Below the pieces are notes generated by a model. That model ran no database searches, was not told the DNA's origin, and worked only from the letters and a program-made list of their open reading frames with translations. Positions 10,703 through 17,929 of a stretch of DNA of 64,000 bases are shown here, piece after piece. The first letter of the stretch is position 1. Each line of letters opens with the position of its first letter. The DNA is taken from assembly GCF_002017875.1 (NCBI RefSeq), contig NZ_MUFV01000001.1, positions 2,196,501 to 2,260,500 of the forward strand. The letters run 5' to 3'. This DNA is from Deinococcus sp. LM3. GTDB taxonomy: Bacteria > Deinococcota > Deinococci > Deinococcales > Deinococcaceae. The translations under genes were made by a program, and so were the position numbers.

Positions 10703-13090
10703 TCACTGGGGGGTGAGTTGCGTGTACGTGTCGTCGCCGAGCGTGAAGGGGGTCAGGCGATTGCCGTAGTAGTAATAGCCTCCAAGCTGAGCCAGTCGGT
10801 TCGGAGCCTTCGTCAGCGGCATGGGAGCCTGCGCGGTGAAACCACCTGCGCCGCCCAGCAGCACGCTCAGGGAACTGCTGCCGTGATCGGCGGTTAGCAC
10901 GTCCAGCCAGCCGTCCCCGTTCGTGTCCCCGACCAGCAGGTCGCGCGGGTCGCTGCCCACGCTCAGGGTGGTCGGCGCGGCGAAGGCGCCGTCCCCGTTC
11001 CCCAGCGCCACGTGCACCCCGGCGCTGCTCAGGGCCGCCACGTCCTCACGCCCGTCGTTATTGAAGTCCCCGCTCGCCACGCGGATCGGGGCCGTGACCG
11101 GGATGTCGGCGGCCGCGCTGAAGGTGCCGTTCCCGGCGCCCAGGCGCACGTTCACGGCGTTCCCGCCGGTCGCGGCGACCAGCAGGTCCATGCGCCCGTC
11201 GCCGTTCACGTCTGCCGTGACCGCATCGGACGGCTGCGCGCCCATGCTGACCGCAGGCTGCGCGCTGAAGGTGCCGCCGCTGTTCAGCAGCACCGACACG
11301 GTGTTGGCCGTGCGGTTGGCGGTGATCAGGTCCAGCTGCCCGTCGCCGTTCAGGTCGGCCCGGTCGATACTTTCCGGCCCGGCCCCCACCGCGACACTCG
11401 TGGCGGGTTGCAGCGTGCCGTCCCCGTTGCCCAGCAGGACCGAGACATCCCCGCTGCCCGCGTTGCTGGTGAAGGCGTCCAGCTGCCCGTCGCCGTTCAG
11501 GTCGCCGGTTCCCACGTCACTGGGAGCCGTGCCGACGGTATAGACGCTGCCGGATGCCAGCCACAGTCTGTTCGCGGCGCGACTGGTGATCAGCGTGTAA
11601 TTGCCTCCATACCCCGCACCGCTGAGGTCTGCCAGGGCAATCGCGGAGAGGTTGGTCAGCTGTTGACTGTTGGTGGGATCGTAGACCTGGGAGCTGTAGC
11701 TATCGGCATACGTGCCGCTGGCGGGTGCGGTCTGCACGCGGGTGCGGTACACGAACGGCAGGCCCGGCGCGGGTTGCCCCCCGGCAGTCACGCCAGCGGT
11801 CAGCGTTACGTCCACCGTCTGACCAGAGGTGAAGCCGCCATTTTGATTCCCGTTGCTGTCCGTCCAGACCGGCACGGTCACGCGGTTGCCCGCCACGGTC
11901 GGTGTGCCGCGCGACGGGGCATTCTGCGACCAGTGATTCACGACCGTCACGCCGTCCACCGACGTGTCGTCCAGCAGGTTCGTGCGGCACAGCGCCAGCG
12001 ACAGCGGCGAGTACCGATCCAGGCGCGGGCCGTCCGGCGCGAACACGGCCGGGCTGTTCAGCATCAGGCCTGTGGGGTTCGCGGATGTGCCGCCCAGGCG
12101 CACGCCGCACACCGGCCGCACATTCACATTGGAGTAGCTATATGGATTGAAGTAGGTTCGCCGATTTGTTCCGGGTAACACCCGCACCTGCTGTTGCTGC
12201 CCCTGCGGGAACAGTTGCGACAGCATCCGGTCAAACGCCGCGCGGTTGCCCGGCAGCTGCGCTTCCAGGGATTCGGTCGCGCTCGTGACGGTGTCCTGCG
12301 CGAACGTGAACCAGCCGCTCAGGCTGTACAGGTCATCCTTCGCCTGCGCCTGCAGCGGTACCCGGAAGCCCAGCGTGACCGTCCCCATGCCCGGATTCGT
12401 TCCGTCGGACCCCGGAATGGTGCGGCTGCTCCGGTTGTGCGCCACGAACCCGTACGGCAGGTTCTCGCCGCCGAAACCGTTCGCGATGCCCAGCAGTGAC
12501 ACCTCGGACTCGTCGAACAGTTGCAGGGTGTCCTCCTCGCCGGGCAGCAGGGACGGTTGCAGCGTCAGGGGGTCCTGCGTGACCGGACTGGCCGGGTGGA
12601 TACTCAGCGCTAGCGTCTGCGCCTCGGCCGCCGAGTACGCTGGCAGTCCGGGGTAGCGTTGCAGGTCCGTGAACGCCGACTGGGCGGTGTTCGTGTCCAG
12701 GCCCGTCGGGATTACCGTCAGGTTCGGCACGTTCCCGTAGGCGTTGTTCTTGACGGCTAGCGTCACGAACACGTACCGCGCGCCCGCCGTGCGCGTCTGC
12801 CCCGGCGGCACCAAGTCGGTCGTGGCGCGCACCTGCACGTCCCCGATCTCCACCTGATCCAGTCCGTTCAGCGCCTGCGTGCTCAGGCCGGGCCGCGTGA
12901 CCTGCGCTGTAGGCGAACCCGACCCCAGGCCCATGATCGTCACCCGGAAGGGCCGCGACTGCTTGGCGGGCGCTGGAGAGGGCGCGGGTGTCGGGGACGG
13001 GCCGGGCGGCGGTGTGGTGTGCGGCGTGCCCGGCCCACCGCAGGCCGTCAGCAGTGCCGCACTCAGCAGCAGCAATCGAAATCTCGGCAT
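10703..13090 (-). CDS. FG-GAP/VCBS-repeat surface lipoprotein 1
   Basis: A 795-residue predicted lipoprotein with lipobox L14-T15-A16-C17 followed by a Pro-rich linker. A long beta-rich N-terminal half precedes FG-GAP calcium motifs such as DLNGDGQLD (twice), DVNGDGRMD, DFNNDGRED and DTNGDGWLD; an earlier degenerate copy reads DLSGAGYGG. The ATG at 13090 is chosen because AAGGAG lies 5 nt upstream on the minus strand. It is first in the leftward three-gene operon; its promoter must lie in the ~500-bp gap to the right. The shared layout with the next gene suggests tandem duplication followed by divergence. Confidence 0.82.
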   Translation of the reverse strand: MPRFRLLLLSAALLTACGGPGTPHTTPPPGPSPTPAPSPAPAKQSRPFRVTIMGLGSGSPTAQVTRPGLSTQALNGLDQVEIGDVQVRATTDLVPPGQTRTAGARYVFVTLAVKNNAYGNVPNLTVIPTGLDTNTAQSAFTDLQRYPGLPAYSAAEAQTLALSIHPASPVTQDPLTLQPSLLPGEEDTLQLFDESEVSLLGIANGFGGENLPYGFVAHNRSSRTIPGSDGTNPGMGTVTLGFRVPLQAQAKDDLYSLSGWFTFAQDTVTSATESLEAQLPGNRAAFDRMLSQLFPQGQQQQVRVLPGTNRRTYFNPYSYSNVNVRPVCGVRLGGTSANPTGLMLNSPAVFAPDGPRLDRYSPLSLALCRTNLLDDTSVDGVTVVNHWSQNAPSRGTPTVAGNRVTVPVWTDSNGNQNGGFTSGQTVDVTLTAGVTAGGQPAPGLPFVYRTRVQTAPASGTYADSYSSQVYDPTNSQQLTNLSAIALADLSGAGYGGNYTLITSRAANRLWLASGSVYTVGTAPSDVGTGDLNGDGQLDAFTSNAGSGDVSVLLGNGDGTLQPATSVAVGAGPESIDRADLNGDGQLDLITANRTANTVSVLLNSGGTFSAQPAVSMGAQPSDAVTADVNGDGRMDLLVAATGGNAVNVRLGAGNGTFSAAADIPVTAPIRVASGDFNNDGREDVAALSSAGVHVALGNGDGAFAAPTTLSVGSDPRDLLVGDTNGDGWLDVLTADHGSSSLSVLLGGAGGFTAQAPMPLTKAPNRLAQLGGYYYYGNRLTPFTLGDDTYTQLTPQ

Positions 13091-13607
13091 GAACACTCCT
13101 TGCAGCTGGAACCCTCACGCATCAGGGCAATAGGTCACTGCCCAGCCCGCACGAGACGGGACGGTACAAGCAACGCACTGCGATGGGTGCGAAGGATCTG
13201 TGAGGAATTAAACGGGACTCCGTTCAATCCGCGTGAAGTTTGGGGGTCAGAGGGCAGTCCAACTCAAATGCGTTACTTGCGCCCAGACCACTGCATTCAG
13301 GACGTCATGAAGCCCGATAGGGTAGCGCTCTTTTCATAAGTTCCCCTCCCTATTCCGATCGTAAGAAATTCACTATCGGCCCGTTGCCTCATATGTGTGA
13401 CCGGACTGAGTGAATCGTGGCAATTCCACAGTGACCGCACCGTGACCGGGGCTGTCCACCGTAGAATCCTCTAGATGAGATTGGCGCGACATATGTGTCT
13501 GAGAAGGCATTTGTGCCGACAGCCTTCAGGTGTTAACCATCTGGGTACAGCTCAAATCTACCGCTTGAGAAGGTTTTATACCCCCAATTGGGGGTATAAT
13601 CTGAAGA
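13091..13607. other. 517-bp intergenic region, AT-richer than its surroundings
   Basis: No convincing gene was found. It should hold the promoter of the leftward FG-GAP/collagen operon, but no clear -35/-10 pair stands out. CATATGTGT occurs at 13389-13397 and 13489-13497, exactly 100 bp apart. A perfect 24-bp palindrome lies at 13576-13599. Near 13214-13232 GGACTCCG joined to TTCAATCCG resembles a deletion remnant of the dispersed TIR element described below; this match is weak. Confidence 0.5.
13576..13599. promoter_or_regulatory. Perfect 24-bp palindrome (possible CsoR-type operator or terminator)
   Basis: Arms TTATACCCCC and GGGGGTATAA around AATT. TACCCC...GGGGTA palindromes are the usual operator form for the CsoR/FrmR/RcnR family of metal and thiol sensors. 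It lies 9 bp beyond the 3' end of the peroxiredoxin gene, so it could instead end that transcript, but neither side carries a good T-run. No CsoR-family gene is in the window. Confidence 0.5.
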
Positions 13608-14087
13608 TCAGCTCAGCGTGACTGGATGTAAGTCTCGCCCTTCCAGTTCCTTCAGGGCGCCCGTGACGTGCGTCATGGGGTTGGGGCTGCGGTGAATCCA
13701 GGTGACGGTGCCGTGCGGGTCGATCAGGAACGTGGCGCGGCCGGTCATGCCGAGCAGGCCGCTCAGGCCGCCGATCACGCCGTACGCCTGCGCGAGGCTG
13801 CGGTCACTGTCGGGAATCAGGGGGAACGTCAGGGAGCAGGTGTCGCGGAAGCGGGCCTGCCGGGCCTCGGTGTCGGTGCTGACGCCGATCACCTGCGCGC
13901 CGTGCCGTTCGAATTCCGGGAGGGCCGCCTCGAAGCGCTGCGCCTCGATGCTGCATCCGGCGCTGCTGGCGCGCGGGTAGAAGTACAGCACCGTCCACTG
14001 GCCGCGCCGGGCCTGCAGGGACACGGTGCGGCCGTCGTCGCTGCGGCGCGTGAAGTCCGGGGCGGGCTGACCGACTTGGAGGCTCAT
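13608..14087 (-). CDS. Peroxiredoxin, BCP/PrxQ type
   Basis: A 159-residue thioredoxin-fold peroxidase that reduces hydrogen peroxide and organic peroxides. The peroxidatic cysteine is C45, in YPRASSAGCSIEAQRFE; the usual TPGC is SAGC here. There is no Cys five residues later as in E. coli BCP; the other cysteine, C84 in DTCSLTFPL, could act as resolving residue, as in PrxQ subtypes with a distant partner. The ATG at 14087 lies 7 nt from a TACAAT -10 box read on the minus strand (14095-14100). It is divergent from tilS-tadA, with start codons only 35 nt apart and facing -10 boxes. Confidence 0.88.
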   Translation of the reverse strand: MSLQVGQPAPDFTRRSDDGRTVSLQARRGQWTVLYFYPRASSAGCSIEAQRFEAALPEFERHGAQVIGVSTDTEARQARFRDTCSLTFPLIPDSDRSLAQAYGVIGGLSGLLGMTGRATFLIDPHGTVTWIHRSPNPMTHVTGALKELEGRDLHPVTLS

Positions 14088-14094
14088 GCGCCCG

Positions 14095-14116
14095 ATTGTA
14101 CGCGCCGTCCTACAAT
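14095..14116. promoter_or_regulatory. Facing -10 boxes of the peroxiredoxin and tilS-tadA genes
   Basis: ATTGTA (14095-14100) is the minus-strand -10 TACAAT for the peroxiredoxin, and TACAAT (14111-14116) is the plus-strand -10 for tilS-tadA, with 10 bp between. Each is 6-7 nt from its start codon, so both mRNAs are probably leaderless and the two polymerase footprints overlap. Confidence 0.65.
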
Positions 14117-14122
14117 GCGCCG

Positions 14123-15733
14123 GTGTCTGACGTTGCTGATTCTCTGCTGCGGCCCCTGCGTCCCTACGCGGGAGAGGTCGTGGTGGTGGGCGTGTCGGGC
14201 GGCGCGGACAGCGTGGCGTTGCTGCGGGGGCTGCTACTGGTAGGGGCGCGGCCGGTCGCGGCGCACCTGGATCACGCGCTGCGGCCCGACTCGGCGGCGG
14301 ACGCCGCGTGGGTGGGGGCGCTCGCGGCGCGGCTGGGCGTGCCTTTCATGGGGGCGCGGGTGGACGTGGCGGCGGTCGCGGCGCGGCGCGGCTGGAACAC
14401 CGAGGACGCCGCCCGGCGCCTGCGGTACGACTTCCTGACCCGCACGGCGAAGGCGCACGCGGCGCAAGTGATCCTGACGGCGCACACGCGGCGCGATCAG
14501 GCCGAGACGGTCCTGGCGGCCCTGCTGCGCGGCGAGGCAATCCTGCACGGCATTCCCGCCGAGCGTGGACGGGTGCGCCGCCCCTGGTTGGACGTGCCGC
14601 GCGCCGACATTGAGGCGTTCCTGCGCGCGCAGGGCCAGGACTGGCGCGAGGACCCCACGAACGACGACCCCGCGTACACCCGCGCCTGGATTCGCCGGGA
14701 GGTCATGCCGGTCCTGACCGCCCGCTACCCGGCCGCCGGGGAGGCGCTGGCCCGCGTGGCCCGCACGCAGGCCGAGGACGACGCTGCCCTGACCAGTCAG
14801 GCCGCTCGCCTGAGCGCGCACGCCCCGCGCCGCAGCGTGCCCCCAGCGGTGCTGCGCCGCTGGCTGCGCGCCGAGTTGCGCCGCGCCGGACTGGACTTTC
14901 ACGCGCCGCACCTGGACATCCTGGCCAGGGCGTTGCGGGCGGGGGAGACCGCACACGTCACCCTGCCCGGCGGGCGAGACGTGACCGTGACCGGCGGGCA
15001 GTTGCACCTGACCCCGCAACCGTACCCGGGACCGGACTTTCCCATTCCGCCCGGCTGGGCACTCCGCACCCGGCAGAGCGGGGACCGCATCACCCTGTCC
15101 GGCGGGACGCGCAAACTCAGCGACGTGCTGACCGACTGGCACGTGCCCCGCGCCGACCGGGACCGCGTGCCGCTGCTGGTCAGCGATCAGGGCGTGCAGT
15201 GGGTAGGCCTCCAGCCGCCCGTCTGGGCGGTCGGGGCGCGCGAGGTGGCCGCCCAGCCCCCGGACCCGCTGCACGCCGCGATGGGCGAGGCCCTGGCCCA
15301 GGCGCGCGAGGCGGGCCGCGCGCAGGAAGTCCCGGTCGGCGCGGTCGTCCTCGGCCCCGGCGGTCAGGTGGTCGGGCGGGGCCGCAACACCAGCCGCGAG
15401 CACGGCGACATGACCCGCCACGCCGAACTGGCCGCCCTGCGGGACGCCGCCCGCACCCTCGGCACCCCGTACCTGAACGGCTGCACGCTGGTCGTCACGC
15501 TCGAACCCTGCCCCATGTGCCTCGGCGCGGCCCTCGAAGCGCGCGTCGGGCACGTCGTGTACGGCGCCGCGAACCCGAAGGCCGGTGCGCTGGGCGGCGT
15601 GACCGACCTGCTCGCCGCGCACTGGGGGCACACCCCGACCGTCACGGGCGGCGTGCGTGCCCACGAGGCCGCCCGCCTCCTGAAAGACCTGTTCGGCCGT
15701 CTGCGTGACGACCGGCACAGAGACGATCGGTAG
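14123..15733 (+). CDS. tilS: Bifunctional tRNA(Ile)-lysidine synthetase / tRNA adenosine deaminase fusion
   Basis: A 536-residue fusion. The N-terminal part (about 1-385) is TilS, which uses ATP and lysine to convert C34 of tRNA-Ile2 to lysidine: PP-loop SGGADS at residues 25-30, AAHLDHALRPDS, LTAHTRRDQAET, and a C-terminal TilS domain with RTRQSGDRI and KLSDVLTDWHVPR. The C-terminal part (about 388-536) is a TadA-type zinc deaminase that makes inosine at A34 of tRNA-Arg: H433-A-E435 and P-C463-P-M-C466. Both halves retain catalytic residues. The GTG at 14123 is preferred because TACAAT lies 6 nt upstream; the frame is open slightly further but begins inside the promoter. A free-standing TadA may exist elsewhere. 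Confidence 0.93.
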   Translation: MSDVADSLLRPLRPYAGEVVVVGVSGGADSVALLRGLLLVGARPVAAHLDHALRPDSAADAAWVGALAARLGVPFMGARVDVAAVAARRGWNTEDAARRLRYDFLTRTAKAHAAQVILTAHTRRDQAETVLAALLRGEAILHGIPAERGRVRRPWLDVPRADIEAFLRAQGQDWREDPTNDDPAYTRAWIRREVMPVLTARYPAAGEALARVARTQAEDDAALTSQAARLSAHAPRRSVPPAVLRRWLRAELRRAGLDFHAPHLDILARALRAGETAHVTLPGGRDVTVTGGQLHLTPQPYPGPDFPIPPGWALRTRQSGDRITLSGGTRKLSDVLTDWHVPRADRDRVPLLVSDQGVQWVGLQPPVWAVGAREVAAQPPDPLHAAMGEALAQAREAGRAQEVPVGAVVLGPGGQVVGRGRNTSREHGDMTRHAELAALRDAARTLGTPYLNGCTLVVTLEPCPMCLGAALEARVGHVVYGAANPKAGALGGVTDLLAAHWGHTPTVTGGVRAHEAARLLKDLFGRLRDDRHRDDR

Positions 15734-15762
15734 GGCCGCTCAGGCCGCCGTCACGCGGGGGT

Positions 15763-16521
15763 TCAGCTGCTGCACCCGCCGCCGCAACTGCTTCCACAGC
15801 TGCTGCCGCCATCTGAACCGCCGCTGTCCGAACCGCCGATGTCTATGCCGCCCCCGTCACTGCCCCGACGATCCCGCCGGGCGCCGGTCCCGGCCGGGTT
15901 CGCCTGCGCGCTCGTCAGGAGAATCAGAGCCAGCACGAATACGCCCAGCGCGGCCAGGACCCCGAAGCGCGTGGACAGGAACGTCAGGAACGCCACGCCG
16001 CCCGCCAGGGCCGCCAGCAGCAGCGCCGACACCCGTACGCCGCCGGCCGTGCGGGTGGCCGTGTGCGTGAATGTGTGCGCGGCTGGGTCCGCCCTGACTG
16101 CCGGATCGGGCCACACATCGACCGGGGCCGCCTCGCCGAAGAGGCTGGCGTAGCTGTCCAGCGTGCGGCGGTATTGCGCGGCGAAGTCCGTGTCGCCCGC
16201 CTCGCCGGTGGCGGGCTCGTGGTGCAGCGGCGCGGGCAGCAGCGGCGTCAGGCGCTCCCAGTAGTCGCGGGTGAAGGTCAGGTGCTCGTGCCACAGGGCG
16301 TCCACCGCCCGTGACGGCGTGACCGGGTGTCCGGCCGTAGCGGCCAGGATCAGGAACCGCCGGTACTCCTGGGCGGCGCGGTCCGTGAAGGTGGGGCTCC
16401 AGCCGTGTTCCTGCGCGGCGCGGCGCAGCATGGCGGGCGGGAATTCATAGTGGGTCAGCGCGGCGGTATAACTGACGGTCTGCTGACCGGAAAGGGGGAG
16501 GGTGCGCGCGGTTCCTGTCAT
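15763..16521 (-). CDS. Membrane protein with glycine-rich Cys tail (unknown function)
   Basis: 252 residues. The soluble N-terminal half (about 20-140) resembles bacterial glycine-rich-domain-containing proteins: YRRFLILAATAGHPVTPSRA, VDALWHEHLTFTRDYWERL, LHHEPATGE, and YRRTLDSYASLFGEAAPVD. Two hydrophobic segments follow (about 163-182 and 187-204). The tail is Gly/Ser/Asp-rich and ends with five Cys in CGSSCGGGCSS, as in bacterial membrane proteins with GCGGGCGG-like ends. No enzymatic motif is recognised. The ATG at 16521 has AGGAG upstream, but that site lies inside a hairpin. Function unknown. Confidence 0.75.
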   Translation of the reverse strand: MTGTARTLPLSGQQTVSYTAALTHYEFPPAMLRRAAQEHGWSPTFTDRAAQEYRRFLILAATAGHPVTPSRAVDALWHEHLTFTRDYWERLTPLLPAPLHHEPATGEAGDTDFAAQYRRTLDSYASLFGEAAPVDVWPDPAVRADPAAHTFTHTATRTAGGVRVSALLLAALAGGVAFLTFLSTRFGVLAALGVFVLALILLTSAQANPAGTGARRDRRGSDGGGIDIGGSDSGGSDGGSSCGSSCGGGCSS

Positions 16522-16525
16522 GACC

Positions 16526-16542
16526 GGCTCCTGGCAGGAGCC
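16526..16542 (-). promoter_or_regulatory. Hairpin that buries the ribosome-binding site of the Cys-tail gene
   Basis: On the minus strand GGCTCCT-gcc-AGGAGCC forms a 7-bp stem with a 3-nt loop, extendable by CCG/CGG with one bulge. The AGGAG in the right arm is the apparent Shine-Dalgarno site for the ATG at 16521, so translation may depend on opening the stem. Confidence 0.5.
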
Positions 16543-16714
16543 CGGAGGAAGGGCGGCCTGGAGGGCGAGAAACGCGGGGCCGCCCGCGCGGGTTCCTGCT
16601 GAATGCAGCGTGATGCGCCCCTGTCAGCGCCGCGTCAGCCGGTGGGGGAGTGGCCCCCCCGACGTCAGGGGAGGGTGAAGCCGCCCCACTGCTGCACCTG
16701 CACCGGACTGGCCC

Positions 16715-17821
16715 TCACGCGCCGGAGCGGGCGCCGTCCGGCAGGCTGTGCTGCGCCTCGGCGTACGCGCCCCGCACCGCCCGCACCAGCTGATCGCTGC
16801 CCAGCACGCCGCGCATGTCCAGCATGCTCACGATCTCATGCGGGTCCAGGCTGGGGTTCGCGCAGGCACGCAGCAGCCCGTAATGCACCACGCTGGTGCC
16901 GGGCCGCGCGCCGCCCGCCGGGGTCCACGCCTCGCGCAGCATGGGCATCAGGAGGGCCGCGAACGCCAGGATCTCGTCATGGTGCCGCCGCAACTCCTTC
17001 TGGAGCGCCCCCACCGAATGCACGCCCACGTAATGCAGCAGGCTCGCCAGCCGCTGCGGCCGCTCCGGGTCCGGCCAGCCGGTCAGCAGGCGCACGTTCA
17101 GCGCCGCCGCCACCCCGTCGTCCAGGTCCCGCACGGGCGCGATGGTCAGCAGGTGCTTCATGCTCTGCGCGTCGATGAACACGCTGTCCGGCGCCTCCTG
17201 CACCCGCTCGGGCAGCGTCGCGGCGTAATCGCGCGACAGGCGGTGCAGGGCCATGAACTCCTCGTCCGCCATCTCCAGCAGGCCCGCCAGCCGGTAGAAA
17301 CGCCGCTGCACCTCCCGCGGGATCGCCTCGCGGTTCTTGTACCCCAGGTCATGCTCGATCTCGGCCCAGGCGTGCTGGAGGATCGAACGGATCTGCACCT
17401 CGAAGCCCAGGCCCGCGAACGCCGCGAGTTCCGGCGTGTCCGGCGTGACCTGCACCACGTAATGCACGCCCATGTACCCGAAGCGGTCCGGGTCGTGCAT
17501 CTTGCTCTTGTCGATGGAGTTCTCCCAGTCCACCCGGTGGTTCGCCTCGATCAGGCGCGACACCGCTCCCACGTCCGACTCGAAGTACGTGATCACGCGC
17601 ACCGCCACGAGGTCCGTCACGTCCGACAGCGACCGGTACCGGCCCGGCTTGCGGCGCAACTTGTCCTCCAGACTCATGGGTTTCTTCACGCGGCCCGTGA
17701 CGTGATGGATGTTCAGGCCCGCCTGCTCCAGCAGCCGCGACGTGTGCGCCACCGCCGCGTCCCGCAGCCCCTCGAACTGCGGCAGGTTCGTCTCGTAGTC
17801 CTTCACCAGCACGTCGTTCAT
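16715..17821 (-). CDS. RelA/SpoT-domain (p)ppGpp synthetase without hydrolase domain
   Basis: A 368-residue protein with an intact alarmone synthetase core in residues ~1-190: GRVKKPMSLEDKLRRKPGRY, SDVTDLVAVRVITYF, DRFGYMGVHYVV and FEVQIRSILQHAWAEIEHDL. It should transfer pyrophosphate from ATP to GDP/GTP. There is no HD hydrolase, TGS or ACT domain, so it is not RelA or SpoT proper. A ~170-residue helical C-terminal extension of no recognised family makes it longer than typical small alarmone synthetases. The ATG at 17821 is used; an in-frame ATG at 17836 is an alternative. It is divergent from the amidase gene. Some toxin synthetases (ToxSAS) share this domain, but no antitoxin is adjacent. 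Confidence 0.85.
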   Translation of the reverse strand: MNDVLVKDYETNLPQFEGLRDAAVAHTSRLLEQAGLNIHHVTGRVKKPMSLEDKLRRKPGRYRSLSDVTDLVAVRVITYFESDVGAVSRLIEANHRVDWENSIDKSKMHDPDRFGYMGVHYVVQVTPDTPELAAFAGLGFEVQIRSILQHAWAEIEHDLGYKNREAIPREVQRRFYRLAGLLEMADEEFMALHRLSRDYAATLPERVQEAPDSVFIDAQSMKHLLTIAPVRDLDDGVAAALNVRLLTGWPDPERPQRLASLLHYVGVHSVGALQKELRRHHDEILAFAALLMPMLREAWTPAGGARPGTSVVHYGLLRACANPSLDPHEIVSMLDMRGVLGSDQLVRAVRGAYAEAQHSLPDGARSGA

Positions 17822-17929
17822 GAGTGCCCGCAGCATACTCCCGCCCGGCCCGCCCGCCGCCCCCACCTGCCCGCCCGGTGACCGGCAACACACACGGACG
17901 CCCGCGCCCGGCGTGCTACACCCAGGAGC

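Noticed and set aside
13207..13240. Possible seventh copy of the TIR repeat
   Set aside because: GGACTCCG next to TTCAATCCG looks like an internally deleted copy, but only ~17 bp match and both ends are missing; noted only.
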